64,000 bases of DNA from Hafnia alvei (GCF_034424155.1 NZ_CP139993.1:62001-126000), one strand, 5' to 3'; counted from the first letter of the stretch, positions 1-11,292 are shown. A program made the numbers and translations. Notes: a model not told the origin generated them from the letters alone.

Positions 1-2938
1 GCGCCGCGATAACAGGGGCTGGTAACCTGGCGCTGAACGCCGGCGGCGGGACGCTGACCCTGAGCAACGTGGCTAACAACTACACCGGTACCACTGTGAT
101 TAACGGCGGAACGGTGGTGGCCGGCAGTAACAATGCGCTGGGCAACTCCTCCCTGCTGACCACCCTGGCCGGCAGCGCCTTCAGCCTAAACGGCAAAACG
201 CAGGCGCTGGGCGCGCTGACTAACGCCGGCACCATCGATCTCAGCGGCGGCACGCTGACGCTGAACAATGGCGGGACGTCCAGTACGGCCGGCGGGCTGA
301 GCGGTAACGGCAGACTGGTGGTGTCCGGTGGTGAGCTGACGCTCTCGAAAGCCAACGCGGGGCTGGCGGGAAGCACCGCCATCGGAGCGGGCGGGGCGAT
401 AACCCTTACTGATACCGGCACGCTGGGCAGCGCGGCGGTGGATATTGCCGGTGACGGGGCGCTGAACCTGAATGCGGCCCAGACGCTGGCGAACATCCTG
501 AGCGGCGGCGGGGATATCAACACTGGGGCCAGCGTGACCCTGAGCGGTAGCAACACCTTCAGCGGCGCGCATAACGTGGGCAAAGGCGGGGCGCTGACCA
601 TCAGTCAGGCCAATAATCTGGGCGGCGTGGCGGCAACGGTCAACCTGAACGATGCCGAGGCGCAACTGGTACTGAACGGACTGAACGGCGCGGTGAATAA
701 CGCCTTGTCAGGGGTGGCGGATAGCACGGTCAGCGTGACCGGCGGCAGCCTTGCCGCGCTGGGGGGCGATAACAGTGGTTTCCTCGGCACCTACTCGGTG
801 CAGGGTGACAGCACCCTGCGGGTGGGCAGCGCCGGGAGTCTCGGGGCGAACGCCGGCGTGCTGCTGAACGGCGCGGGCAACACTCTGAATTTGGCGAACT
901 ACAGCGGCACCTTTGGTAATCAGGTGGCGGGCACGGGCCTGCTGGCCCTGACCGACAGCGCGGCCGTCACCCTGAACAGCGCGGCTAATCTGGCGGCGGG
1001 TATCGGGGTAGATATTGCCGGCGACAGTGCGCTGACGCTGGCGGGCCTGAACGGGTTCGGTCAGGCGCTCACCGGGGCCGGTGCGCTGAATATCACCGAC
1101 AGCAACGGCTTTAGCTTTGCCAGCAGCACCGGAAGTGCATTTACCGGTCAGGTTAATCTGGCGGGCAGCCAGTTTGCTTTAGCTGGTAATAATACGGCAA
1201 GCCTGAAATCGGCCACGCTGAGCGTGGGCGGAGGATCGCGTCTTGAGGTGGGCACGGGGGTACAGGCGATAGGCAACCTGACGCTCAATGGCGGCACCAC
1301 GCAGTTTATCGATGGCAGCAGCATCACCAGCGGCACGCTGGCCGTGGCGCAGAACAGCACCATCCAGGTCACCCCGGGTGATGTGACCACCGGCAATCTG
1401 CTGGACCAGGATGAGGGCACGCAGCGCAAGCTGATTAACAGCAGCAACACGCTGAGCGCAGAAGACCTGGCCAAACTGATCCTGCAGGATACGCAGGGCC
1501 AGTCGATAGCGAGTGGCGTGGAAGTGGCCATCAACCAGGGCGACGGCACGGTAGCGACCGGGACCTATAACTACGCCCTGTCGGGGCTAGGCGGCGGGCT
1601 GAGCGTCATGTCACAGCTGGTCAAACTGGCGCTGGCGGCGGGCAAAACCCTGACGATTGATACCGCGGGGGCCACCTCGAACAGCCTCAGCGCCGCGATA
1701 ACAGGGGCTGGTAACCTGGCGCTGAACGCCGGCGGCGGGACGCTGACCCTGAGCAACGTGGCTAACAACTACACCGGTACCACTGTGATTAACGGCGGAA
1801 CGGTGGTGGCCGGCAGTAACAATGCGCTGGGCAACTCCTCCCTGCTGACCACCCTGGCCGGCAGCGCCTTCAGCCTAAACGGCAAAACGCAGGCGCTGGG
1901 CGCGCTGACTAACGCCGGCACCATCGATCTCAGCGGCGGCACGCTGACGCTGAACAATGGCGGGACGTCCAGTACGGCCGGCGGGCTGAGCGGTAACGGC
2001 AGACTGGTGGTGTCCGGTGGTGAGCTGACGCTCTCGAAAGCCAACGCGGGGCTGGCGGGAAGCACCGCCATCGGAGCGGGCGGGGCGATAACCCTTACTG
2101 ATACCGGCACGCTGGGCAGCGCGGCGGTGGATATTGCCGGTGACGGGGCGCTGAACCTGAATGCGGCCCAGACGCTGGCGAACATCCTGAGCGGCGGCGG
2201 GGATATCAACACTGGGGCCAGCGTGACCCTGAGCGGTAGCAACACCTTCAGCGGCGCGCATAACGTGGGCAAAGGCGGGGCGCTGACCATCAGTCAGGCC
2301 AATAATCTGGGCGGCGTGGCGGCAACGGTCAACCTGAACGATGCCGAGGCGCAACTGGTACTGAACGGACTGAACGGCGCGGTGAATAACGCCTTGTCAG
2401 GGGTGGCGGATAGCACGGTCAGCGTGACCGGCGGCAGCCTTGCCGCGCTGGGGGGCGATAACAGTGGTTTCCTCGGCACCTACTCGGTGCAGGGTGACAG
2501 CACCCTGCGGGTGGGCAGCGCCGGGAGTCTCGGGGCGAACGCCGGCGTGCTGCTGAACGGCGCGGGCAACACTCTGAATTTGGCGAACTACAGCGGCACC
2601 TTTGGTAATCAGGTGGCGGGCACGGGCCTGCTGGCCCTGACCGACAGCGCGGCCGTCACCCTGAACAGCGCGGCTAATCTGGCGGCGGGTATCGGGGTAG
2701 ATATTGCCGGCGACAGTGCGCTGACGCTGGCGGGCCTGAACGGGTTCGGTCAGGCGCTCACCGGGGCCGGTGCGCTGAATATCACCGACAGCAACGGCTT
2801 TAGCTTTGCCAGCAGCACCGGAAGTGCATTTACCGGTCAGGTTAATCTGGCGGGCAGCCAGTTTGCTTTAGCTGGTAATAATACGGCAAGCCTGAAATCG
2901 GCCACGCTGAGCGTGGGCGGAGGATCGCGTCTTGAGGT
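1..2938 (+). repeat. Tandem 1,689-bp duplication inside the autotransporter gene
   Basis: Bases 1-1249 and 1690-2938 read as identical at nucleotide level, offset by exactly 1,689 bp (563 codons). Identity breaks at 1250/2939 (G versus A) and the copies then diverge over the next 520 bp. The third module starts after another 1,689 bp but is clearly diverged. The left limit of the repeat is not visible, so further copies may lie upstream. Confidence 0.9.
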
Positions 2939-5900
2939 AGGCACAGGGCCACAGACAATAGGGAACCTGACGCTCAATGGAGGCACTACTCAATTTACAT
3001 CTACCGGATCTATTGAGTCTGGCTCACTGAAGGTAGCCGATAAAAGCATTATTCAGGTGCAAAACAACCTCTCGCTGGGCGATAACTTACTGGAGCAAAG
3101 TTACGGCCAATCGCGCGTACTGGTAAAAAGTGATGCATTAAATGCTGAAGACCTGGGGAAACTCTCATTACAGGATCTGGATGGCAAATCGTTGGCTAAC
3201 GATACCAAAGTGGATGCCGTTCAGAATGGCATCACGGTGGCTGAGGGCTTCTATAACTTCGCGCTCAGCGGCGACAGCGGGTTAAGCGTTATGGCAAGGC
3301 TGGTGAAATTGGCGCTGCTCGCCGATAAGACGCTGACACTCAGTACAGCCAATACTTCGCCGGCGGCTAAAACTTTTACCGCCCAACTCACCGGTAACGG
3401 TAATCTCTCACTGGATGGGAGCGCCGGTAGTCTGACGCTCAGCAATGAGCAAAATGACTATACCGGCAGTACGCTGATTAACAGTGGCATCCTTATCGCC
3501 GGCAGTAACCATGCGCTGGGGAATACGTCGCGGTTGAGCGTACTGAGCAATGCCATCTTCGATCTTAACGGTAAGGGCCAGGCGCTGGGCGCGCTGGTTA
3601 ACGCCGGCACAATTAAGGTGGGAACACAGGGAGAGTTGATCGTTAATCATGATAATGTGATTAACAACACTGGCGATTTTACCAATACGGGCGTAATCGA
3701 TATTAGCGATGGTACGCTGACGTTAAATAATGGCGGAACCTCAACGGCCGTCGGTGGGCTGACCGGTAATGGTCGCCTGGTGGTGTCTGGTGGGGAGCTT
3801 GCGTTGTCACAGACCAACGTGGATCTTGCCGGTACTACGGCGATTGGCGACGCCGGAACGATCACTCTCAGTCAGGCGGGAACGCTGGGTAATGCTGATG
3901 TGATTGTGGATGGTACGTTGAACCTGAACGTTAACCAGACGCTGGCCAATGTCCTGAGCGGCATAGGGAATATCAACACTAATGGCAATGTGACTCTTAG
4001 CGCAGAGAGTACATTCAGTGGGACACATCTCATTAATGCCAATGGCAAGCTGACGGTATCTCGGGCCGCTAGCCTGGGGAGCAATCAGGCAAATGTCGCC
4101 CTTCAGGACCCGACCTCTACCTTGGTATTGAATGCGTTGCAGGGAGAGGTTGGCCAGTCGCTTTCGGGGGGGGCGGGTAGCCAGATTAATGTCGCTAATG
4201 GTTCCAGAGCGATGCTGACTGGGCAGAATAGTGCATTTAAAGGCACCTATAACGTGAGCGGTAACAGTACCCTGACCGCCAGCGCTAACCGCCAGCTGGG
4301 TGAAGATGCTCGCGTATCACTGGAAGAAATCGGTGATACCTTGAATCTCTTAACGTACCGCGGAGATTTTGTTAATCGGGTTGATGGCCTGGGAACTATT
4401 GCATTAACCGGAAATTCAGCGGTGGCACTGGACAGCATGGCGAACATTGGAGCCAATGTCGCCATGAACATCGATAATAGCAGCCAGCTGCAGCTGTCCG
4501 ATGTGACCGTCTTTAATCAGGCGTTAAGCGGCAATGGCGCGCTAAATGTGAATACCGGAAATCAGGCGTTTAACTTTGGCGCGAATACCGGCAGCGCTTT
4601 TGCCGGTAATGTTACGCTGACAAATACTGCCCTTGCCCTCAATCAAAACAACCAGAGCGCCCTGAAGAACGCCACTCTGTCGTTAAACCAAGGCAGTACT
4701 ACGTATGCCGGTAACACAGACAGCACGCTGAAAAATCTGGATGTTGATGGTGGTGAACTGGTCTTTGAAGCGGATGCACCGCAGTCGAAAGCCAACGGCA
4801 CTGTGAATGCTGAAACGCTGGCGTTAAACGGTGGCAATGTTTCTGTCACGGGTAACGCCACATGGAACAACGCGGGTATTCCGGCGCAGCCAGGCGTCTC
4901 TATTCTGGAACAAGATAGAGGTGAGGTTCTCATGGCGCTGGTGAATGCCGGAGCCGTAAGCGGTAATGTCAATAATATGAACCTGAGCATTAATGGGGTA
5001 CCGGTTACTTCGGGCGACCAGGCGGTATTCTCTGCGATTACTCAGGGTGATAAAACGGTGGCCAATGCAACCTACAACTACGGCTTAACCAGTAACAATG
5101 GCGATAACAGCGGGCTTTACGTTAAATATGGCCTGACGGCCCTGCAGTTAATTACGCAGGGTACGGATGCCCTGTTGCTGGAAACCGCCGGGGACGGCAC
5201 TAATCAAGCCCTGAATGCAGTGTTATCCGGTCAGGGAGGGCTGAATATTAATGCCGCGAACGGAGCATTAACCATCGCCAATGGTAATAACAGCTATACC
5301 GGTGGAACGATAGTGAGTCAGGGCGCGCTACTGTTAGGGGCGAATAGTGCCTTAGGACAGACCTCTGAGCTAAATATCCAGCAAGGAGCGAGCGTATTCC
5401 TCAATGGCTTTAAGCAGACCATCGGGGCGTTGGATAACAGCGGCATGGTCTCGTTGGCTAACGGTGAGTTGGTGTTAAGTAACGGTGGTCAGTCTGGCGC
5501 TGATGGCGGCCTGGAAGGCGATGGTACGCTTACTGTCGCCGGTGGTAATCTGAACATATCGGGTACTAATGACAATCTTGGCGGCAAGACCAACATTGCT
5601 AATGGCGCGTCCATTACGCTCAGCGATCGCGGCAACCTTGGCAACAGTAAAGTCGGCGTTGACGGGGTACTGAACGTTAATGCGAACGGGTCAACGCTTG
5701 GCAATGCCTTGAGCGGTGATGGACGTGTGAATATTAATGCTGCAACTACGTTCACTGGCAACAGCACCTTTACCGGCGAGCATCACGTTAGCGGCGGTGC
5801 ATCATTAACTATCAATCAGGCTAATAATCTTGGCGCCGATCGGTCCGAGGTTCATCTGGACGAAAACGGTGCAGCCTTAGTGATGAATGGGGTAAGCGGA

Positions 5901-8900
5901 GCAATTAAAAATGCGCTGGCCGGCGTACAGAGCAGCATCGTTGCCCTGACGAAAAATGCTAATGTGCAGCTTATCGGCAATAACGACAGCTTTGCAGGAC
6001 GCTATGCGCTTGATGGTAACAGTGCGCTGACGGTGAGTAATTCAAGCCAGTTAGGTAAGAATGCCGGCGTATCCCTTACAGGCGCACTCGATAGGCTTAT
6101 CCTGTCGGGCTACCAGGGGATATTCGGTAATAGCGTCGTTGGGAATGGCGTCCTGACATTGGCAGATCAGGCAAATATTACCTTTGGCACTGGCTACAAA
6201 GTCGATCGCAGCGTTGGTATTAACATTAACGGCAATAGCGCATTAACGCTTTCCGGTCTGAGTAACGTTGACCATGCGCTTATCGGCAGCGGTAAGTTGA
6301 ATGTGATATCAGGAGGCCCGGCATTCACGTTTGGTGAGTCGGTAGGTACCGCCTTTGCTGGTAAGGTTGATTTATCAGACACGGGCATGGTATTAGGCAA
6401 TAGTAATACTAAGGCACTGACTAACGCTAATCTGGTGCTGTCTCAAAACAGCCTGGTTGATGTCTCTGATGGCGTGCAGAGTATCAGTGGGCTGACGATG
6501 AATAACGGCACGCTGAAGTTCGATAATATTATTGATAACAACGGAGCGTTTATTTCTCAGGGAACCATTGAGGCGGGCAATATTGATGTTGCTGGCGGCG
6601 GTGAAGTTCAGGTGAACCTGCCGACCAACGTGACCCCAGGCCTTGAAGGTAAGTCTTTGTTAGCCCTCGATGAAGGGGCCGTTGTTGTTGATTTAGCCCA
6701 CGGTAAGGCTAAGGGAACTGGTCAGGAGCTGACGCTAACGGATACTAACGGTCGGCCGATAACGCAGTCTGTTCAAGCCGCATTGACCAACGAGGGTGCG
6801 GCTGCCCCATCGGCCGTGGGATCGTTTGACTATGGCTTAACTACGGGCGCCCGCCAGGATGGCCTGTATGTCAATTATGGTCTTAAAGCGATAGAGCTGC
6901 TGGCTAAGGCCGCTGACGCCCTGAAATTTGAGGCTCTGGAGGCTAACAACGGTCTGCAATCAAACGGCATGTCGGCGAAAATTTCTGGTAGCGGTGATTT
7001 GGCCGTTGAGGGAACTACTGCGGGGGCAATCCTCTCTTTGAGTAATGGCAATAACGACTATACTGGCGCCACATGGGTGCGCAAAGGCGGGTTACGGCTT
7101 GATGCCAGTAATGCGCTTGGGCGAACTTCAGCGCTGGCGATCTCTATAGGTACGCAGGTAGATATTAACGGCACTAGCCAGACGCTTGGCCAGCTGAATA
7201 CACAGACTAATAGCTTGTTTAATCTTAATGGCGGTAACGTCACGATTAAAAATGGCGGTCAGGTTGATGGGGCTATCGCGGGGGCGGGGCAGCTAAGTTT
7301 GTCCGCGGGTACGCTTAACGTCAGCCAGGCAAACCACGCCTTTACCGGTACCATCACAATTGGTAGTGCAGCCAGTGCGGTGCTGGCGGATGTGGCGGGC
7401 CTGGGGGCTGGAAATATTGCCAACCGGGGAACTCTGACGCTCAAAGGAGCTCAGGGCATCTTCGCCAATAGCCTGAGCCAGGCGGGTAACGTACAGTTGC
7501 AGAACAAGGCGGTGATTCAGCTGGGCGGTAATAATACCCAGTATATCGGTGCCTTCACTCTGGCAAACGGCACTACGCTTGCCGCCAATAAGTCAGAACA
7601 GTTGGGTGTGGCACGCGTTAATAATAACGGTAAACTGGTTCTGGATGTTGCCAGTGACTGGAGCTTCAAAAACCTGCTCAGCGGCAGTGGTGACCTGATT
7701 AAACAGGGTAGCGGCACGCTGACGGTTATTGAAAATGTCATTACGGCGGGCAACACCATTATCGAAAATGGCCTTATCCAGTTGGGTGAGGGTAAAGTGA
7801 AGAACCAAAATGAGCAAACGGCCACCGCTGCAGCCAGCCAGACCCGGGCTGCCACTGCGCCGGTAGTGCTTAACAGTAATGTCACTATTCAGCAAAACGG
7901 TGCGCTTGGCGGATTCGGGCGTGTAACCGGTAATGTTGATAACGCCGGTCGCCTGATAATGTCCCATGCGCTGACTGGGGATAGGTACGCAGACTTTATC
8001 ATCAACGGCAACTACGTTGGACAGGCAGGCAGTCGGATTTTCTTTGATACTGTACTTGCCGGCGATAACAGTGCAACGGATCGCCTGGTGGTTAATGGCA
8101 ATACCAGCGGAGCCAGTACTATTCGCGTGAACAATATTGGTGGCCAGGGTTCTTACACCAGTAACGGTATTAAGATTGTGGATATTTCCGGGAAATCTGG
8201 CGCTAACTTTGAGCTAGAAGGGCGCGTCGTGGCCGGTGCGTACGAATATAAATTATACCAGGGAGGGGTATCGAATTCGAACGACGGCAACTGGTATCTG
8301 CGTACCGATAATCCGGATCGTCCAGAAGCGGGAAGCTACATTGCGAACCTGGCGGCGGCCAATACCATGTTCAATACCAGCCTTGAAAACCGCTCGGGTG
8401 AAACCTGGTACACCGATGCGATAACGGGTGAGAAGAAAGCGACCTCAATGTGGCTTCGTACTACCGGCAGCCACAATCGCTCCCGTGATGACAGTGGCGC
8501 TTTCAAAACGCAGGATAATCGTTTTGTGATGCAGTTGGGGGGCGATGTGCTGCGCTTTACCAGCAATGAAAATGACCTGTGGCGCGTCGGACTAATGACG
8601 GGTTATGCCAATAGCAGCAATAACACTGTTTCATCGGGTTCTGGTAGTCATTCTAAAGGGTCTGCCGAAGGCTATAGTGTAGGGACTTACGCAACATGGT
8701 TTGCTAATGACGAAACCCATACCGGAGCTTATGTGGATAGCTGGCTGCAATATAGCTGGTTTAAAAACAAAGTGAATGGTGAGGCATTGGCTCAGGAAAA
8801 ATATAACTCCAAAGGCTTCACGGCATCGCTTGAAAGCGGGTATGCCTTCCTGGCAGGGGCAAGCCGCAGTTATAACTTCTACCTCCAACCTAAAGTGCAG

Positions 8901-9296
8901 GCCATCTGGATGGGAGTTAAAGCGGATGATCATATGGAGGCATCGAAAACGCGGGTGGCAAGTGAGGGGAATGGCAATGTCCAGACCCGCCTGGGCATAA
9001 AAGCGTTTATGACCCAACCTTCTCAGGAAAAAGAGGCCCAGGCTCAGGTATTCAAACCGTATATTGAAGCTACATGGATCCATAACAGCAAAGACTTTGC
9101 GGTGAATATGTCTCATGAAACCACCGGTAGCCATACCTTTAAACAGGGGGGCACAGCTAACGTTGCTGAGGCAAAACTGGGCGTAGAGGGGGATGTCAAC
9201 AAACGCCTCAATGTGTGGGGGAACGTGGGTCAGCAGGTCGGTAGTAAAGGTTACAGCGATACAACCGTAACGTTTGGCGTTAAATACAGCTTTTAA
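1..9296 (+). CDS. Giant AIDA/pertactin-type autotransporter adhesin, 5' end outside window
   Basis: The reading frame is open from base 3 with no start, so the signal peptide and N-terminus lie upstream; 3,097 codons are visible. The passenger is Gly/Asn/Ser/Thr/Ala-rich with beta-helix-like repeats of autotransporter-associated type. A landmark N-N/D-Y-T-G motif recurs with its Tyr codon at 81, 1770, 3459, 5295 and 7059, giving five large modules of about 563-612 codons. The pertactin-like C-terminal passenger (autochaperone-like) lies around 7,900-8,330. The last ~300 residues form the outer-membrane beta-barrel and end in Y-S-F, the usual aromatic C-terminus recognised by the BAM complex. 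Known role of the family: surface adhesion, aggregation or biofilm; the ligand cannot be told. GC content is high in the first two modules and falls later. Methionine/GTG at 69 is internal and not a real start. Confidence 0.93.
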   Translation, partial: AAITGAGNLALNAGGGTLTLSNVANNYTGTTVINGGTVVAGSNNALGNSSLLTTLAGSAFSLNGKTQALGALTNAGTIDLSGGTLTLNNGGTSSTAGGLSGNGRLVVSGGELTLSKANAGLAGSTAIGAGGAITLTDTGTLGSAAVDIAGDGALNLNAAQTLANILSGGGDINTGASVTLSGSNTFSGAHNVGKGGALTISQANNLGGVAATVNLNDAEAQLVLNGLNGAVNNALSGVADSTVSVTGGSLAALGGDNSGFLGTYSVQGDSTLRVGSAGSLGANAGVLLNGAGNTLNLANYSGTFGNQVAGTGLLALTDSAAVTLNSAANLAAGIGVDIAGDSALTLAGLNGFGQALTGAGALNITDSNGFSFASSTGSAFTGQVNLAGSQFALAGNNTASLKSATLSVGGGSRLEVGTGVQAIGNLTLNGGTTQFIDGSSITSGTLAVAQNSTIQVTPGDVTTGNLLDQDEGTQRKLINSSNTLSAEDLAKLILQDTQGQSIASGVEVAINQGDGTVATGTYNYALSGLGGGLSVMSQLVKLALAAGKTLTIDTAGATSNSLSAAITGAGNLALNAGGGTLTLSNVANNYTGTTVINGGTVVAGSNNALGNSSLLTTLAGSAFSLNGKTQALGALTNAGTIDLSGGTLTLNNGGTSSTAGGLSGNGRLVVSGGELTLSKANAGLAGSTAIGAGGAITLTDTGTLGSAAVDIAGDGALNLNAAQTLANILSGGGDINTGASVTLSGSNTFSGAHNVGKGGALTISQANNLGGVAATVNLNDAEAQLVLNGLNGAVNNALSGVADSTVSVTGGSLAALGGDNSGFLGTYSVQGDSTLRVGSAGSLGANAGVLLNGAGNTLNLANYSGTFGNQVAGTGLLALTDSAAVTLNSAANLAAGIGVDIAGDSALTLAGLNGFGQALTGAGALNITDSNGFSFASSTGSAFTGQVNLAGSQFALAGNNTASLKSATLSVGGGSRLEVGTGPQTIGNLTLNGGTTQFTSTGSIESGSLKVADKSIIQVQNNLSLGDNLLEQSYGQSRVLVKSDALNAEDLGKLSLQDLDGKSLANDTKVDAVQNGITVAEGFYNFALSGDSGLSVMARLVKLALLADKTLTLSTANTSPAAKTFTAQLTGNGNLSLDGSAGSLTLSNEQNDYTGSTLINSGILIAGSNHALGNTSRLSVLSNAIFDLNGKGQALGALVNAGTIKVGTQGELIVNHDNVINNTGDFTNTGVIDISDGTLTLNNGGTSTAVGGLTGNGRLVVSGGELALSQTNVDLAGTTAIGDAGTITLSQAGTLGNADVIVDGTLNLNVNQTLANVLSGIGNINTNGNVTLSAESTFSGTHLINANGKLTVSRAASLGSNQANVALQDPTSTLVLNALQGEVGQSLSGGAGSQINVANGSRAMLTGQNSAFKGTYNVSGNSTLTASANRQLGEDARVSLEEIGDTLNLLTYRGDFVNRVDGLGTIALTGNSAVALDSMANIGANVAMNIDNSSQLQLSDVTVFNQALSGNGALNVNTGNQAFNFGANTGSAFAGNVTLTNTALALNQNNQSALKNATLSLNQGSTTYAGNTDSTLKNLDVDGGELVFEADAPQSKANGTVNAETLALNGGNVSVTGNATWNNAGIPAQPGVSILEQDRGEVLMALVNAGAVSGNVNNMNLSINGVPVTSGDQAVFSAITQGDKTVANATYNYGLTSNNGDNSGLYVKYGLTALQLITQGTDALLLETAGDGTNQALNAVLSGQGGLNINAANGALTIANGNNSYTGGTIVSQGALLLGANSALGQTSELNIQQGASVFLNGFKQTIGALDNSGMVSLANGELVLSNGGQSGADGGLEGDGTLTVAGGNLNISGTNDNLGGKTNIANGASITLSDRGNLGNSKVGVDGVLNVNANGSTLGNALSGDGRVNINAATTFTGNSTFTGEHHVSGGASLTINQANNLGADRSEVHLDENGAALVMNGVSGAIKNALAGVQSSIVALTKNANVQLIGNNDSFAGRYALDGNSALTVSNSSQLGKNAGVSLTGALDRLILSGYQGIFGNSVVGNGVLTLADQANITFGTGYKVDRSVGININGNSALTLSGLSNVDHALIGSGKLNVISGGPAFTFGESVGTAFAGKVDLSDTGMVLGNSNTKALTNANLVLSQNSLVDVSDGVQSISGLTMNNGTLKFDNIIDNNGAFISQGTIEAGNIDVAGGGEVQVNLPTNVTPGLEGKSLLALDEGAVVVDLAHGKAKGTGQELTLTDTNGRPITQSVQAALTNEGAAAPSAVGSFDYGLTTGARQDGLYVNYGLKAIELLAKAADALKFEALEANNGLQSNGMSAKISGSGDLAVEGTTAGAILSLSNGNNDYTGATWVRKGGLRLDASNALGRTSALAISIGTQVDINGTSQTLGQLNTQTNSLFNLNGGNVTIKNGGQVDGAIAGAGQLSLSAGTLNVSQANHAFTGTITIGSAASAVLADVAGLGAGNIANRGTLTLKGAQGIFANSLSQAGNVQLQNKAVIQLGGNNTQYIGAFTLANGTTLAANKSEQLGVARVNNNGKLVLDVASDWSFKNLLSGSGDLIKQGSGTLTVIENVITAGNTIIENGLIQLGEGKVKNQNEQTATAAASQTRAATAPVVLNSNVTIQQNGALGGFGRVTGNVDNAGRLIMSHALTGDRYADFIINGNYVGQAGSRIFFDTVLAGDNSATDRLVVNGNTSGASTIRVNNIGGQGSYTSNGIKIVDISGKSGANFELEGRVVAGAYEYKLYQGGVSNSNDGNWYLRTDNPDRPEAGSYIANLAAANTMFNTSLENRSGETWYTDAITGEKKATSMWLRTTGSHNRSRDDSGAFKTQDNRFVMQLGGDVLRFTSNENDLWRVGLMTGYANSSNNTVSSGSGSHSKGSAEGYSVGTYATWFANDETHTGAYVDSWLQYSWFKNKVNGEALAQEKYNSKGFTASLESGYAFLAGASRSYNFYLQPKVQAIWMGVKADDHMEASKTRVASEGNGNVQTRLGIKAFMTQPSQEKEAQAQVFKPYIEATWIHNSKDFAVNMSHETTGSHTFKQGGTANVAEAKLGVEGDVNKRLNVWGNVGQQVGSKGYSDTTVTFGVKYSF

Positions 9297-9323
9297 AAAT
9301 ATCGGGTTTTAATTTCTGTACGG

Positions 9324-9360
9324 AAAGATGGCGGGAGTATCCAGTATCCCGCCATCTTTT
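9324..9360 (+). terminator. Rho-independent terminator after the autotransporter gene
   Basis: The arms GATGGCGGGA and TCCCGCCATC form a perfect 10-bp stem, extendable by flanking A/T pairs, followed by TTTT, 28 bp after the stop codon. It would end the autotransporter transcript. Confidence 0.85.
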
Positions 9361-9444
9361 AATCCATTCTCATTCCGTGCGCCTTGACGGGCGTGCACGG
9401 AGAGCTTCCGCTATAAACGTTTATCTCCCTCCGGCCATCAGTCA

Positions 9445-9826
<382 letters not shown>

Positions 9827-9937
9827 TAGCTTCTTATGCTGATGAGCGATCCTCTGTTTTATCCGGCTGCGGTTGTATAAATTCACAGTGCTTCGGTGGT
9901 TTATTATTCAATTTTATGAATTTTAAGCAGATCTTCC

Positions 9938-11143
9938 CTATGCCGCCTGTTGTAACCATCGTCGTTTCTTAAATTCCTGACGCCGCATCTCCAGTAATTT
10001 ATCTGCCCTGATACCCGCTTCCGCACAGTTGAAGACCATTCTGCTGCCACACAGCACACACTGGTACGGATCTATCCGGGTAAACTGCTTCATCAAAGAC
10101 GCAAAGCCTGGTTTTGGCGGTTTCTCCTTCTCCTTTATGTCCAGTGCCGCATACACCTCCGGCAGTAAAGCCCCCCGTTTCCGGTTGGCCAGAAAGCCGT
10201 AATACCGCACCATTTTAAAATGTCGTGAGGGGATATGGCTGATATAGCGCATCAGCATCTCCTCCTGGCTCAGATATTGGATTTTATGCTGACCTGTCCG
10301 GTGGTCATAGTAATGATGAACCACTGTCCGGCCACTGTAGTGGCGTAATTTGGAGGCTGCAACAGGTGGCCGTTTCAGGTAACGGCCGAGATAATTGACG
10401 TTTTGCCGTGCGTGCTTTGTCTTCTTGGCAAAGTGAATTTTCCATCGCCGCTGATATTGTGATTCTAAAAACTGGCACCATTCCCTGTAGTCGCGGATAT
10501 GCCTGTAGCCTGCGGCGGCTAAATCCAGCGAAGCATAGTGCTGACGAAGCAGGGCAATGACAGCCTGACGCCAGTAACGCTCAGCCACCTTTTTTTTAAA
10601 GAAAACTGAGCGCCAGACGCCGTGTTTGCGGCATAACCCGCCACGGGTGACGGATAAATGGATATGCGGATGCTGGTTAAGCTGGCGTCCGTAAGTGTGC
10701 AGGGCGGCAAATAGCCCGATTTCAATGCCCATCTTTTCCGCCCATTTCAGGAGGGTATAGGCAGCACAAGCAAACAACTGATTGAGTAACGGCCAGTTAA
10801 GATTAAACGCCGGCCAGAGTTTATCGGGCATGGTAAAGGTGATGTGCTGCCATTCGCAGTCGGGGAGGATGTGTTGCTGCTCTGCTATCCATTGCTCGGT
10901 GGCTTTCATGCCGCAGGCGCTGCAGCCTTTACTTTTGCAGCTCTGACAGAAATATTTGGTGTGGGTGCAGTGAGCAGACTCACAGCAATAACGGCGTATC
11001 CCCATGGCACCGGTGCCGCAGGCGAGCATGCGCTCAATGACCAGTTTGGTCCATTCGGGGATAGTATGACCGCGATTGATGAGAAGACGATCCCAGCCGT
11101 CATCAATCTGAAAGAGGAGTTTTGCGGGGCGAGGAATATACAT
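9938..11143 (-). CDS. tnpA: IS91-family transposase (HUH/Y1 rolling-circle type)
   Basis: This 401-residue protein is a full-length IS91/IS1294-like transposase. The N-terminal zinc-binding region shows C-C-x6-C and C-x2-C-x3-G-C-x2-C spacing (CCESAHCTHTKYFCQSCKS). The HUH metal-binding motif is in HPHIHLSVTRGG, and the conserved segment NVNYLGRYLKRPP carries the candidate catalytic tyrosine. Further conserved text is SHIPSRHFKMVRYYGFLANRKRG and a C-terminal C-x2-C. Its role is to nick single-stranded DNA and drive one-ended rolling-circle transposition. It is identical in sequence to the copy at 37125-38330, so at least one transposition or duplication is recent. Confidence 0.93.
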   Translation of the reverse strand: MYIPRPAKLLFQIDDGWDRLLINRGHTIPEWTKLVIERMLACGTGAMGIRRYCCESAHCTHTKYFCQSCKSKGCSACGMKATEQWIAEQQHILPDCEWQHITFTMPDKLWPAFNLNWPLLNQLFACAAYTLLKWAEKMGIEIGLFAALHTYGRQLNQHPHIHLSVTRGGLCRKHGVWRSVFFKKKVAERYWRQAVIALLRQHYASLDLAAAGYRHIRDYREWCQFLESQYQRRWKIHFAKKTKHARQNVNYLGRYLKRPPVAASKLRHYSGRTVVHHYYDHRTGQHKIQYLSQEEMLMRYISHIPSRHFKMVRYYGFLANRKRGALLPEVYAALDIKEKEKPPKPGFASLMKQFTRIDPYQCVLCGSRMVFNCAEAGIRADKLLEMRRQEFKKRRWLQQAA

Positions 11144-11292
11144 GCACCGGATTATAACGGGAGATGGTTACTGAAAACAGCCATTGACTTACAGAGTCTT
11201 AGCTCCGCCGCAGGCGGCTATTGTTCATAATTCCTTTAGACAATCCACCTGGGAGGTTATGATAAAAATAAACAGCCACAAAGGGAGTGGAC

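Noticed and set aside
69..71. GTG at 69 as the start of the autotransporter
   Set aside because: The frame is open upstream to the window edge, the repeat continues through it, and no signal peptide follows.
1..2938. CRISPR-like or satellite repeat
   Set aside because: The 1,689-bp repeat is in frame, has no spacers and encodes autotransporter modules.
80..8566. Many long minus-strand open frames opposite the autotransporter gene
   Set aside because: They mirror the low stop-codon density of a GC-rich repetitive gene; identical pairs occur because the plus-strand gene is duplicated.
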